Source of the DNA: Bacteroides sp. CAG:530
Lineage (GTDB): Bacteria; Bacteroidota; Bacteroidia; Bacteroidales; Bacteroidaceae
Direction of reading: 5' to 3'
DNA length: 42,876 nt
Assembly (NCBI GenBank): GCA_000434735.1
Contig: FR881274.1
Span: forward strand, 1-42,876
Within the stretch, counting starts at the first letter, position 1; every line of letters starts with the position of its first letter. Of the stretch, positions 15,323-24,488 are shown piece by piece. The notes below the pieces were generated by a model. The model was not told where the DNA came from and did not search any database. It worked only from the letters and a program-made list of their open reading frames with translations. The translations under genes were made by a program, and so were the position numbers.

Positions 15323-15340
15323 TTTGTTAAATTTTGCTGT

Positions 15341-15356
15341 TGTTTCATGTGGAACA
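15341..15356. promoter_or_regulatory. parS-like sequence
   Basis: TGTTTCATGTGGAACA matches the widely conserved ParB-binding site TGTTTCACGTGAAACA at 14 of 16 positions. It lies in an intergenic region with no parAB genes in the window. A chance match cannot be excluded. Confidence 0.4.
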
Positions 15357-15455
15357 TCGTCCATAAATTAATCATGGCGTGAACAGTACAGACGGAATCA
15401 TATTTTAAAAGTTGAATAAAATAGCGATAAAATATGCAAAAGGGGAATTATATGT

Positions 15456-15463
15456 TATTTTTG
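15456..15463 (+). promoter_or_regulatory. -7 promoter element of the sulfatase-maturase gene
   Basis: TATTTTTG matches TAnnTTTG and lies 26 bases before the ATG at 15490. No convincing -33 element is seen. Its position argues against translation from the upstream in-frame codons starting at 15412. Confidence 0.5.
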
Positions 15464-15489
15464 CAATTGAAACATTTACATTAATACTA

Positions 15490-16716
15490 ATGAGTACATT
15501 TGCACCTTTTGCCCGACCGCTATATATTATGACTAAGCCGGTAGGGTCTCTTTGTAATATGGCTTGCGATTATTGCTATTACTTAGAGAAAGCTCAATTA
15601 TATAAAGACAACCCAAAGCACGTGATGAGCGAGGAATTGCTTGAGAAATTCACTGCCGAATATATAAACTCGCAAACCATGCCGCAGGTATTGTTTACTT
15701 GGCACGGTGGAGAAACGCTGATGCGCCCTATCTCTTTCTATAAAAAGGCTATGGAGCTGCAGCGTAAGTATGGTAACGGACGTACTATAGATAACTGCAT
15801 TCAGACTAACGGTACCTTGCTTACCGACGAGTGGTGCCAGTTCTTCAAGGAGAACAATTGGCTAGTGGGGGTATCGATAGACGGACCGCAGGAGTTTCAC
15901 GATGAGTATCGTAAGACCAAACAGGGAAAACCTTCGTTCTTTAAGGTAATGCAGGGTATAAACTTGCTGAATAAGCATGGGGTAGAATGGAACGCTCTGG
16001 CTGTAGTGAATGATTTCAACGCCGACTATCCGCTCGATTTCTATCACTTCTTTAAGGAGATAGGATGTAAATACATACAGTTTACTCCGATAGTAGAACG
16101 TATTTTCCGCCATTCAGACGGAAGACACTTGGCTGCCGTAGAAGAAGCCGAAGGACAACCTATGGCTGATTTCTCTATAACTCCCGAACAATGGGGTAAT
16201 TTCTTATGTACCATCTTCGATGAGTGGGTACGTAATGACGTGGGCGAGTATTATATACAGCTGTTCGACGCTACTTTAGCCAATTGGGTAGGCGAGCAAC
16301 CGGGCATCTGTACGTTGGCCAAAACATGCGGACACGCATCTGTAATGGAATTTAACGGCGATGTATATACGTGCGACCACTTCGTATTCCCGCAGTATAA
16401 GTTGGGTAACATCTATAGCAATACGTTGGTAGAGATGATGTATGGCGAGAAACAGCAGAAGTTCGGCTTGGCTAAGCAAAACTCATTGCCTACGCAGTGT
16501 AAAGAGTGCGATTACTTGTTTGCATGCAACGGTGAGTGCCCGAAGAACCGCTTCTGCAAGACCGCTACAGGAGAGTCGGGACTTAACTATCTGTGCAAGG
16601 GGTATCACAAATTCTTTGAGCACGTAGCTCCTTACATGGACTATATGAAGCGTGAGTTTCTGGCACAGCGTGCTCCTGCCAATATTATGGAAGCGATACG
16701 TAAAGGAGAACTTTAA
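15490..16716 (+). CDS. chuR: Anaerobic sulfatase-maturating radical SAM enzyme
   Basis: This enzyme (anSME) converts the active-site Cys or Ser of sulfatases to formylglycine in the cytoplasm before export. Starting at ATG 15490 the protein is 408 residues, the usual anSME length. The radical SAM cluster motif is C22-NMA-C26-DY-C29, and the SPASM region has the expected cysteines for two auxiliary clusters (GICTLAKTCGHASV, VYTCDHF, CKECDYLFACNGECP, LCKGYH). It resembles the Bacteroides chuR product. No sulfatase gene lies in the window, so it serves genes elsewhere. The longer frame from 15412 adds 26 residues over the promoter and is unlikely. Confidence 0.92.
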   Translation: MSTFAPFARPLYIMTKPVGSLCNMACDYCYYLEKAQLYKDNPKHVMSEELLEKFTAEYINSQTMPQVLFTWHGGETLMRPISFYKKAMELQRKYGNGRTIDNCIQTNGTLLTDEWCQFFKENNWLVGVSIDGPQEFHDEYRKTKQGKPSFFKVMQGINLLNKHGVEWNALAVVNDFNADYPLDFYHFFKEIGCKYIQFTPIVERIFRHSDGRHLAAVEEAEGQPMADFSITPEQWGNFLCTIFDEWVRNDVGEYYIQLFDATLANWVGEQPGICTLAKTCGHASVMEFNGDVYTCDHFVFPQYKLGNIYSNTLVEMMYGEKQQKFGLAKQNSLPTQCKECDYLFACNGECPKNRFCKTATGESGLNYLCKGYHKFFEHVAPYMDYMKREFLAQRAPANIMEAIRKGEL

Positions 16717-16750
16717 TAAACATATTATCAACACTTAAAAAACTAAAGAC

Positions 16751-17332
16751 ATGAAAAAAGTATTATCAACACTGGCGCTGATGGCATGCATTATGATGGC
16801 ATTGCCGGCACAGGCGCAATTGAAATTCGGTTTGAAAGGTGGTTTGAACATCTCTAAGGTGACATTCTCTGCCAGTGATATCAATTCGGACAATCGTACC
16901 GGCTTCTTTATCGGTCCGATGGCTGAGTTTACTATTCCTGTTATCGGCGTAGGTATTGACGCTGCAGCATTGTACACACAGTCGGGTGCTAAGGTGGAAT
17001 ATGAAAACGAGAGCTACGACAAGAACTTGAAGACTATTGAAATCCCTGTAAACCTGAAGTATAACTTCGGATTGGGTAGTATGGCAGGTGTTTACGTAGC
17101 TGCAGGACCTCAGTTCGGTTTCAATGTAGGTAGCGGACATTTGGGCGATTACGATATCAAAGACTGTAACACTACATTCAACGTAGGTGCCGGCGTTAAG
17201 TTGATTTCGCATCTGCAAATCGGTGTAAACTACAATTTCTCTATTAACAAGGTAGCGAAATACGAGGAAGAAGGCAAGAAGTATGATATGAAGAAGAACA
17301 CTTGGCAAGTATCACTGGCTTATTTGTTCTAA
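16751..17332 (+). CDS. Small outer-membrane beta-barrel protein
   Basis: The protein is 193 residues with a Sec signal MKKVLSTLALMACIMMALPAQA cut before QLKFG. The mature part is a chain of amphipathic strands (FGLKGGLNISKVTF, GFFIGPMAEFTI, AGVYVAAGPQFGF, LQIGVNYNFSI) and ends in the aromatic residue Phe (WQVSLAYLF), as outer-membrane barrels do. This fits the PorT-like OMP_b-brl family, eight strands. The function is unknown. It starts 34 bases after the maturase and shares its direction, so they may be co-transcribed, and a strong terminator follows. Confidence 0.8.
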   Translation: MKKVLSTLALMACIMMALPAQAQLKFGLKGGLNISKVTFSASDINSDNRTGFFIGPMAEFTIPVIGVGIDAAALYTQSGAKVEYENESYDKNLKTIEIPVNLKYNFGLGSMAGVYVAAGPQFGFNVGSGHLGDYDIKDCNTTFNVGAGVKLISHLQIGVNYNFSINKVAKYEEEGKKYDMKKNTWQVSLAYLF

Positions 17333-17356
17333 TAGAATAGCATATATAATAGGAGA

Positions 17357-17389
17357 GGCGTGCATTTTTTTGAAGTGCACGCCTTTTTT
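17357..17389 (+). terminator. Rho-independent terminator
   Basis: A perfect 8-bp stem GGCGTGCA / TGCACGCC (17357-17364 with 17376-17383) is followed by six Ts. It ends the maturase/barrel transcript. Confidence 0.9.
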
Positions 17390-17523
17390 ATGATACTATA
17401 GGTTTTAAAGGTTTTTTGTTTTCGTTCTTTGTAATCTGAAATTTTTTCTATACCTTGCCATAGCTTTACGATTAGCAGATAAGCGATATTAATTCTAAAT
17501 AACCTTCAAACCGTGAAAAACAC

Positions 17524-18129
17524 ATGCTTCTGAATGATAATAATAATGAGAAAGAGTTGGTAGCTCTACTGGTGGAAGGTGATAAAGAGGCTTTCTGTAA
17601 GTTGTATAGTTTGTATAGAGAGCGACTTACATTCTTCGCATTCAAGTTTTTAAAATCTTCATCTTATACAGAAGATATTGTTCAAGATACATTCACCCAT
17701 ATTTGGCTAGGGCGAAAGTTTATCCGTACCGATGTGCCTTTCTCTGCCTACTTATATACTATCGTTAAGAATCGTGTGCTTAATCAACTGCGCAGTTTAG
17801 AGCGTCAACATCTTCTGGAAGATCATTTCCGGGCACACGCCATTGATTATACGGAAGAGACCCAGGATGAAATCTTGTTGCAAGACCTGAAATCTATAAT
17901 ACAAAAGGCATTCGAAACACTGTCTCCACGTCAGCAAGAGATTTTTCGGTTGAGCCGTGAAGGACATATGTCGTATAAAGAAATAGCCGATGAATTAGGT
18001 ATTTCTGTAAATACAGTACACGAACATATCACTTCGTGCCTGTATACCATGCGTAATTATCTCGTTAAATATTACGGAGCGAAATCGGAACTGATTTTAT
18101 TGCTTTTATTTTCTTATCTAAATAAATGA
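17524..18129 (+). CDS. ECF sigma factor of PUL 1
   Basis: This is a 201-residue sigma-70 family ECF factor. Region 2 spans about residues 17-60 (CKLYSLYRERLTFFAFKFLK then EDIVQDTFTHIW) and region 4 about 135-190 (LSPRQQEIFRLSREGHMSYK then EIADELGISVNTVHEHI). The C-terminus ends in a hydrophobic run (LILLLLFSYLNK), as in many Bacteroidetes ECF factors. It is followed by its FecR-type anti-sigma gene and the SusC/D operon it is expected to switch on. In this scheme the signal comes from the STN domain of SusC through FecR. Confidence 0.92.
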   Translation: MLLNDNNNEKELVALLVEGDKEAFCKLYSLYRERLTFFAFKFLKSSSYTEDIVQDTFTHIWLGRKFIRTDVPFSAYLYTIVKNRVLNQLRSLERQHLLEDHFRAHAIDYTEETQDEILLQDLKSIIQKAFETLSPRQQEIFRLSREGHMSYKEIADELGISVNTVHEHITSCLYTMRNYLVKYYGAKSELILLLLFSYLNK

Positions 18130-18239
18130 TCTTCCATCTAAGAAGAGGTGTTTATACTTAAATAATGTTAATGACACCCCCGACCCTTTTCTATGCGGTG
18201 TACTAATAGTAAAACCGCTAATCTAATAAAGGACAAACG

Positions 18240-19220
18240 ATGGACAACGATCAAGATAAACAGATTATTCGTCGATACCTTAACGGTACTTATAGCAGTG
18301 TGGAAGCTGAAAAGATAGCCGAAAGCTTAAATCGTGCTGATGAGAGAGGTATATTAGACGACTTAGCAACCGAGGTTTGGGAAGAAGCTGAGTCGAGTTC
18401 TGCTATGTCTCATCAAAACGAAGAGCAATATAGAAAGGAAGCTACCGCTTTGCTAAAGAAATTACAGCCGCGAAATAATTCGTTAGTAAAGCGCATGCTC
18501 TATGCTACTGTAGGTATTGCTGCGTCTGTACTTCTGTTTTGGGGAGGTATATCTTTGAAACAGCATTGGGATGTACAGCATATCGTTATGGCTCAACTAA
18601 AGACCGACTTTGGCGAGAAGAAAGAAATAACATTGCCCGATGGCAGTCAAATAGTTCTTAACGCTTGTTCGCAACTTCGATATCCCACTCAATTTGTAGG
18701 TGATACGCGTGAAGTACAGCTTGACGGAGAGGCTTACTTTAAAATTACACGTAACCCCAAACAGCCTTTCCATGTTCAGACTTCCGATTTTCAAGTGGAA
18801 GTGTTAGGAACGGAATTCAATGTAAAATCATACGCTCATGACCAAATACAATCTGTAGAAGTAGAAAGCGGAAAGGTGCAGGTAAAATTGCCCGAAGATT
18901 GTATTCGTCTAAAGAAACAAGAACAGATTTACCTGAACCGGCAGTCGGGCGAATACAGTAAATTAAAAAGGAGTGAAAACAAAGTTGCTATATGGCGAAA
19001 AGGTAGCTTACACTTTCATCAAACCCCGTTGGTAGATGTAGCAAAAGAATTGGAGCGGAAGTATAACTGCCACATTTCATTCCGCGAAGGAGATTCGTTC
19101 GATAATCTTATCTCTGGCGAGCACGATAATGAAAGCCTTGAATCTATCCTTGAATCGTTGCAATACGTCTGTGGAATCAACTATGAGAAAGAAGGTAAAA
19201 ATATAATACTTTATAAATAA
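18240..19220 (+). CDS. FecR-family anti-sigma factor of PUL 1
   Basis: The protein has 326 residues. The N-terminal ~80 residues are cytoplasmic and would hold the sigma factor; one membrane segment (MLYATVGIAASVLLFWGGISL, about 84-104) follows. The periplasmic FecR domain contains TDFGEKKEITLPDGSQIVLN, DGEAYFKITRNPKQPFHVQT and VEVLGTEFNVKSY, and a C-terminal DUF4974 domain (VAKELERKYNCHISF to GKNIILYK) ends it. It contacts the STN domain of the neighbouring SusC and releases the sigma factor on substrate import. The 110-base spacer from the sigma gene includes a C-rich stretch of no clear meaning. Confidence 0.92.
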   Translation: MDNDQDKQIIRRYLNGTYSSVEAEKIAESLNRADERGILDDLATEVWEEAESSSAMSHQNEEQYRKEATALLKKLQPRNNSLVKRMLYATVGIAASVLLFWGGISLKQHWDVQHIVMAQLKTDFGEKKEITLPDGSQIVLNACSQLRYPTQFVGDTREVQLDGEAYFKITRNPKQPFHVQTSDFQVEVLGTEFNVKSYAHDQIQSVEVESGKVQVKLPEDCIRLKKQEQIYLNRQSGEYSKLKRSENKVAIWRKGSLHFHQTPLVDVAKELERKYNCHISFREGDSFDNLISGEHDNESLESILESLQYVCGINYEKEGKNIILYK

Positions 19221-19278
19221 ATGAAAACCTATTAAATCTGAATGCTTATGGTATCATCTGCTTAATTATCCACAAAAA

Positions 19279-19309
19279 AGTAAAAGCCTCCCGATGGGAA
19301 ACTTTTACT
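19279..19309 (+). promoter_or_regulatory. Hairpin between FecR and SusC (PUL 1)
   Basis: AGTAAAAG (19279-19286) and CTTTTACT (19302-19309) form a perfect 8-bp stem with CCC/GGG inside the loop. There is no T-run directly after. It may shape the SusC leader or end part of the sigma/anti-sigma transcript. Confidence 0.45.
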
Positions 19310-19403
19310 AAATCCGGAACACTGCTTATCGATTTGGCGGTTGATGTGACAGCGTTTCCGTTGCTTTAAAAACTTAGGTCTAATAATTAAAGCTCACAAA
19401 GTT

Positions 19404-22400
19404 ATGAATATTAATTCTATTCTAAGAAAGGAAAGTTTCTATTTCTATCCTTTTTTAACTTTTTTGCTATTAGTATGCTTGTCGGTCGTCCCAGTGAAGA
19501 CTTATGCGCAGAATGAAAGCAGTTTAACCCTGCAAGTGAAAAACCAGAAAATTGAACAAGTATTTACACAAATCACCCGTCAAACCCAGGTGAAATTCTT
19601 CTATGATCATGAAACTGTCCGTCAGGTTCCCGAGGTGACTTTGAATCTGAACAAAGTTTCTTTGAAGGAAGTGCTCGATGCTATCGGACAGCAAACAAAA
19701 TTACGTTTCGAACGTAAAGGGAATACTATCTTAGTAAGCTCTCAAGCCGAGAAAAAACAAGCTAATCCTAAAGGTAAGCCCGTACAGATAAATGGAAAGG
19801 TGACGGATTCTAACGGTGAACCCGTTATTGGTGCCAGCATACAGGTTAAAGGTACTTCTACCGGAACTATCACTGATATGGACGGAAATTTTAGTCTTAC
19901 GGCTGTAGAAGGACAATTATTGAATGTTACTTACATAGGTTATCAGTCAGTACTAGTAAAAGCGGAACGCAGACCTTTGGATATTGTTTTGGTAGAAAAC
20001 GATGTAGCCATAGACGAAGTGGTGGTTACCGCATTGGGTATCCGTAAAGAGAAAAAGGCATTGGCTTACTCAGTAACCGAAGTGAAAGGTGATGATATGA
20101 ACCGTGTAAAAGTTGCTAACCTCGCAACAGGGCTGGCAGGTAAAGTTGCCGGTGTCAATGTTTCTAAACCGGCTTCGGGTGTAATGGGCTCTAGTAGAAT
20201 CATTATCCGTGGTAACGGTTCTTTAAACGGCTCTAACCAACCTCTATATGTTATTGACGGTATTCCGATGGATAATACCAATTACGGACAGACCGGCATG
20301 TGGGGTGGTTCGGATGGAGGTGACGGTATCTCTTCTATCAACAGCGAAGATATTGAAAGCATGTCAGTACTGAAAGGCGGTACTGCGGCGGCTCTTTACG
20401 GTTCGCGTGCTTCTAATGGCGCCATTGTTATTACTACTAAACGTGGTTCGGTAGGCAAAGTGAACGTAGAATATAATCTTTCGTATACTAACGAACATAT
20501 TGTTTTTAAGAATGATGATTTGCAGTGGGAATATGGTGCAGGTTCTACAGGTGCCAACGCTGAACAAATGGCTTATGGCGTAGCTATGCAACAGGCTGCT
20601 CAGATGGGATTGCCCGAATCTATGATTCCTATGTTGGTAGACAGAATCGCTCCGATGTTGGCTTCTCAGATTAATATGCTGTCATTCGGCGGCAAGCTTG
20701 ACGGGAAAGATGTAATGCAGTTCGACGGTGTGCGTCGTCCTTACGTAGCTTCCGGAAAAGATAACTTCAAGAACTTTTATGAAAATGCTTGGGCGTTGAC
20801 TAACAACGTGGCAGTATCGGGCGGTACTGAAAAGGTGCAGTTTCGTGTAGCGGCAGGCGATCAACGATTTCACGACCTTATGCCAAATTCTAAATTGGAG
20901 AGAAACAATATTACATTGAGCGTGCAGTCTAAGCTAGACGACCATCTTACAATTAAGTCGAATGTGATGTATGTACGTGAGCGTGCAAAGAATCGTCCGG
21001 GATTAGGCGACTTAACTTCTAATGCCAACGCTACATTGTTCATGCTTTCACCTAATACCGACGTGCGTTTGTTGGAAAAGAGAGTAGACGATAATGGCAT
21101 GGAGTTTCTTCCTACAGGACAAACTTACATCGGAAACCCTTATTTCATTGCATATAACCATAGCAATAAGGATAGCAAAGATAGAGTAATAGGTTCTATA
21201 GAGGCACAGTATAACTTCACTCCTAATTGGTACGTGCGCGGAAAATTTGGCGGTGACATGATTAATCGCAGAAGCGAATCGGTTACTCCGTACGGAACAG
21301 CGGTAGATACCGACGGAGCTATGACGAACAGCTCTATATATAATGGTGAATTCAATGCGGAAGCCATTGCCGGCTATACAGGAACTTTCCGTGACAATCT
21401 ATTCAGCGTAGATGCTTTCTTAGGATGGAATACTATGGGAACTTGGTATAACCAGACTACAGCCAGCAGCGAAGGCTTCATTCAGCCGGGTTTCTATGCT
21501 ATGGGTAATAGTACAGTGACTACAGGAAGCAGTTCTCGTTCTGAAAGTTATATTAATTCTTTGTTCGGTCAGTTGGAACTCTCTTACCGCAGTATGCTTT
21601 ATTTGACTTTCACAGGCCGAAACGATTGGTTCTCTGCTCTGTCTTATAAAGGAAAGAATAGTGCTAATCATATTTTTTATCCTTCTGTTGGTGCAGGATT
21701 CATTATCAGCGAAGCAGTGAAATTACCGGAATGGGTTTCTTTCTTGAAGATGCGCGGCTCTTGGGCACAATCGGGAGGTGCAGTAGGTCCTTACAACTTG
21801 GGTCTGACTTATGCATTCAATCAAAAGATTCACGGACAGCCTATCGGTTCTATTAGTTCGTCTATCGTTCCGAATCTCGATTTGAAGCCTTTGACATCAA
21901 GTGCATATGAAATAGGTTTTGATGCTCGTTTCCTCAATAATCGTATCGGTGTAGATTTTACTTATTATGTACGCAGCACTAAGGATGATATCGTAGATGC
22001 TGGAGTATCTTATGCATCAGGTTATAAAGGTGTACGCATAAATGCTGGTAAGGTGCGCAATCATGGTGTAGAACTTTTGTTGACTGCTGTTCCTGTGAAG
22101 ACTAAAGATTTCACTTGGAACACTTCTTTAAACTTCTCATATAATAAGAGCGAAGTGAAGAAGATTACTGATGAAATAGATGAATTTATCTTGGAAACAG
22201 CTCGTACCGGTCACGACGGCGATAACTGTGGTCCTGCTTTCATCTATCACGAAGTAGGTGAGCCTTACGGTATCATTAAAGGTGAATCTTACAAGCGCAA
22301 CGAAAATGGTGAAATTATGTACGACGCCAACGGTCTGCCTATGAAAGGTGGTATTAAGAAGTTGGGTGAATCTGTTGCTCCTTATACATTAGGATTCAGC

Positions 22401-22892
22401 AATGGTTTCAATTACAAAGGATTCTCTCTTAATTTCTTGATTGACGCTAAGATTGGCGGCGACATCTATTCTATGACCAACGCACATATGTATAGCTTTG
22501 GCCGTCATGTAGGAACACTGCCGGGCCGTGAAGGAGGTATTATAGGACAAGGTGTGAAAGCCGATGGAAGAACTCCGAACGATGTAAAGGCTGAGGCTAT
22601 GAAATACTATATGGCTATGGCTGGTATCACAGAAGAATTTGTGTACGACGCATCTTTCGTGAAACTTCGTGAACTATCCTTCGGATATACTTTCCCACAG
22701 AAATGGGTCAAGAAATTAGGTATGTCATCGCTCTCTTTGGCTGTAGTAGGACGTAACTTATGGAATATCTACGATAAAGTGCCTTTGGTAGACCCAGAAG
22801 CAATGCTTAACATCGGCAACGGTCAGGGATTTGAATCCTACGGAATGCCCGCAACTCGCAGTATCGGTTTCAATTTGAATGTGAAATTTTAA
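19404..22892 (+). CDS. SusC/RagA TonB-dependent transporter with STN domain
   Basis: This outer-membrane barrel imports oligosaccharides, capped by SusD. The protein is 1162 residues: signal peptide to about 35 (VKTYA|QNES), STN signalling domain about 40-112 (LTLQVKNQKIEQVFTQITRQ ... FERKGNTILV), carboxypeptidase-regulatory-like domain about 128-198 (INGKVTDSNGEPVIGASIQV), TonB-box-like DEVVVTALG (204-212), plug to about 340 (GNGSLNGSNQPLYVIDGIPM), then the barrel ending in IGFNLNVKF with terminal Phe. The STN domain marks it as a transducing receptor paired with the ECF/FecR genes upstream. SusD follows after 12 bases. The substrate is unknown, but the linked GH30 enzymes suggest a beta-linked glycan. 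Confidence 0.95.
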   Translation: MNINSILRKESFYFYPFLTFLLLVCLSVVPVKTYAQNESSLTLQVKNQKIEQVFTQITRQTQVKFFYDHETVRQVPEVTLNLNKVSLKEVLDAIGQQTKLRFERKGNTILVSSQAEKKQANPKGKPVQINGKVTDSNGEPVIGASIQVKGTSTGTITDMDGNFSLTAVEGQLLNVTYIGYQSVLVKAERRPLDIVLVENDVAIDEVVVTALGIRKEKKALAYSVTEVKGDDMNRVKVANLATGLAGKVAGVNVSKPASGVMGSSRIIIRGNGSLNGSNQPLYVIDGIPMDNTNYGQTGMWGGSDGGDGISSINSEDIESMSVLKGGTAAALYGSRASNGAIVITTKRGSVGKVNVEYNLSYTNEHIVFKNDDLQWEYGAGSTGANAEQMAYGVAMQQAAQMGLPESMIPMLVDRIAPMLASQINMLSFGGKLDGKDVMQFDGVRRPYVASGKDNFKNFYENAWALTNNVAVSGGTEKVQFRVAAGDQRFHDLMPNSKLERNNITLSVQSKLDDHLTIKSNVMYVRERAKNRPGLGDLTSNANATLFMLSPNTDVRLLEKRVDDNGMEFLPTGQTYIGNPYFIAYNHSNKDSKDRVIGSIEAQYNFTPNWYVRGKFGGDMINRRSESVTPYGTAVDTDGAMTNSSIYNGEFNAEAIAGYTGTFRDNLFSVDAFLGWNTMGTWYNQTTASSEGFIQPGFYAMGNSTVTTGSSSRSESYINSLFGQLELSYRSMLYLTFTGRNDWFSALSYKGKNSANHIFYPSVGAGFIISEAVKLPEWVSFLKMRGSWAQSGGAVGPYNLGLTYAFNQKIHGQPIGSISSSIVPNLDLKPLTSSAYEIGFDARFLNNRIGVDFTYYVRSTKDDIVDAGVSYASGYKGVRINAGKVRNHGVELLLTAVPVKTKDFTWNTSLNFSYNKSEVKKITDEIDEFILETARTGHDGDNCGPAFIYHEVGEPYGIIKGESYKRNENGEIMYDANGLPMKGGIKKLGESVAPYTLGFSNGFNYKGFSLNFLIDAKIGGDIYSMTNAHMYSFGRHVGTLPGREGGIIGQGVKADGRTPNDVKAEAMKYYMAMAGITEEFVYDASFVKLRELSFGYTFPQKWVKKLGMSSLSLAVVGRNLWNIYDKVPLVDPEAMLNIGNGQGFESYGMPATRSIGFNLNVKF

Positions 22893-22904
22893 AACAGGAA
22901 CGCC

Positions 22905-24425
22905 ATGTTTACAAGATATTTTAAAACCTTATTATTCTGTGCGGCTGGCGCATTGCTGACTGCCTGTGACTTTGAGGATAAAAATACTAATCCTAATGAA
23001 AGTACGTTTATTAAGCCCGGTCCTTTGTTGACTTATACTCAGCTTAATACCAGTGTTGACGGTCATACCAAGAATATGCAGATTGGTTGCTGTATGATGA
23101 TGGTTCAGCAAACTGCTTCTTTAGAAAGCACTGAAGCTGGTGTGGGCGATAAGTATTATATGATGCAAGCTCCGGCAACCTCTTATTTCCTCGACTTCTA
23201 TAGTACGGCTATTAAGAACTGGCGCGAGATGGAATATCAGGCATCTCAAAATCCTGAATACCAAAATATGCTGGCTGTTGCTAAGATATGGGGAGCTTTC
23301 TTGTTCCAACGAATGACAGACCTTTACGGAAACGTGCCTTACAGTGAAGCGGGATACGCTTTCTATCAGAATATCTATAAGCCGAAATATGATACTCAGG
23401 AGTCTATTTATAAGGATATGATAGATCAGGTAAAAGAGGGTATCAATTTGTTGAGTGCAGAGAAGCCGGGTATAGAAGGCGATCTCTTCTATAACGGTGA
23501 CATCAATCAGTGGAAGAAATTCGGTAACTCACTGTTGCTGCGTATAGGTATGCGTCTGAGCAAAGTTAACCCAGAACTTGCTAAGGCTACAGCTAAAGCT
23601 GCCATTGATGGAGGTATCATGAGCGAAGCAAAAGACATGTGCCGTGTTAAACATATAGCCGGTGGTCGAGACGACGATAAGAACCAGGTAGCGTTGCGTT
23701 TCCAGAAGGATAATTATATCGGTCAGGATAAGGTGAAGATAAGCCAGACCTTTATGAATCATCTGCAAAGTACCCAAGATCCAAGAATCTCGGTATTCTG
23801 TTCTCTTAAAAATGGCAACAGCAATCCTGAACTTCAGAAAGGACTGCCTAACGGTTATGACAAGAATACCATCAGTACTTGTCCAAACTATACAGGTAAG
23901 ATAGAAGATTACTCTAACTTCAATACCCAAGTAATTTTACGTGAGGATGCGCCTACTTTGCTTCTTATGCCGAGTGAAAGTAAACTGCTTCAGGCCGAAG
24001 CAGCTCTGCGTAATTGGGTACAAGGTGACCCCAATGAGTTGTATAAAGAAGCCATTCGTCTCTCTATGCAAGAACAGAAAGAGGCTTATGGAGTAAGCAT
24101 CCCCGAAGAGCAGATAAACGCTTATCTGGAACAGAACCTCTTTGAGAATGCTGAAACTCAAGAAGAAAAGCTCGAAGTATTGGGTAATGAATACTGGGTA
24201 ACTACATTTATGAATGGATATGAAAGTTATGCCAACTGGCGTCGTTGCGGTTATCCGAAACTGACACCTACTCATTATTCAGGTAATGAAAGCAATGGTC
24301 AGATTCCTAGACGATTGCCTTATGCTACAGATGAGTATACCATCAATAGAGAAAATGTAGAAAAGGCTATTCAAGAACAAGGAGCCGATAATTTGAACAC
24401 CAGAATTTGGTGGGATGTTAAATAA
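22905..24425 (+). CDS. SusD/RagB-family surface glycan-binding lipoprotein
   Basis: The 506-residue lipoprotein has the lipobox ALLTAC with Cys21, followed by DFEDKN, an acidic surface-export signal. The TPR-like alpha-helical fold of SusD proteins is seen in LAVAKIWGAFLFQRMTDLYG, VPYSEAG, DMIDQVKEGINLL and KKFGNSLLLRIGMRLSKVNP, and the family end VTTFMNGYESYANWRRCGYP ... RRLPYATDEYTINRENVEKA. It acts as the lid of the SusC barrel at the cell surface. It is 12 bases downstream of susC and in the same operon as the GH30 genes. Confidence 0.93.
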   Translation: MFTRYFKTLLFCAAGALLTACDFEDKNTNPNESTFIKPGPLLTYTQLNTSVDGHTKNMQIGCCMMMVQQTASLESTEAGVGDKYYMMQAPATSYFLDFYSTAIKNWREMEYQASQNPEYQNMLAVAKIWGAFLFQRMTDLYGNVPYSEAGYAFYQNIYKPKYDTQESIYKDMIDQVKEGINLLSAEKPGIEGDLFYNGDINQWKKFGNSLLLRIGMRLSKVNPELAKATAKAAIDGGIMSEAKDMCRVKHIAGGRDDDKNQVALRFQKDNYIGQDKVKISQTFMNHLQSTQDPRISVFCSLKNGNSNPELQKGLPNGYDKNTISTCPNYTGKIEDYSNFNTQVILREDAPTLLLMPSESKLLQAEAALRNWVQGDPNELYKEAIRLSMQEQKEAYGVSIPEEQINAYLEQNLFENAETQEEKLEVLGNEYWVTTFMNGYESYANWRRCGYPKLTPTHYSGNESNGQIPRRLPYATDEYTINRENVEKAIQEQGADNLNTRIWWDVK

Positions 24426-24488
24426 AGTAGATTTTATCCCTTATTATTAACTGGTCCTGATTATAACAGGGCGCAAACGAGAAGCATT

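Larger units (their letters stand above)
14984..15489. other. Divergent intergenic region between GH2 and the sulfatase-maturase
   Basis: There is no gene in this 506-base region. It holds the GH2 leader with an 18-bp imperfect palindrome (15018-15035), the second copy of the intergenic direct repeat (15274-15322), a parS-like sequence (15341-15356) and a -7 promoter element (15456-15463). The remaining AT-rich sequence shows nothing I can name. Confidence 0.6.

Noticed and set aside
15412..15489. N-terminal extension of the sulfatase-maturase
   Set aside because: The -7 promoter element lies within it and the extension is absent from the normal anSME length.
16766..17308. 180-codon frame antisense to the barrel protein gene
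   Set aside because: The + strand frame has a clear signal peptide, beta-strand pattern and terminator; the antisense frame shows no domain.
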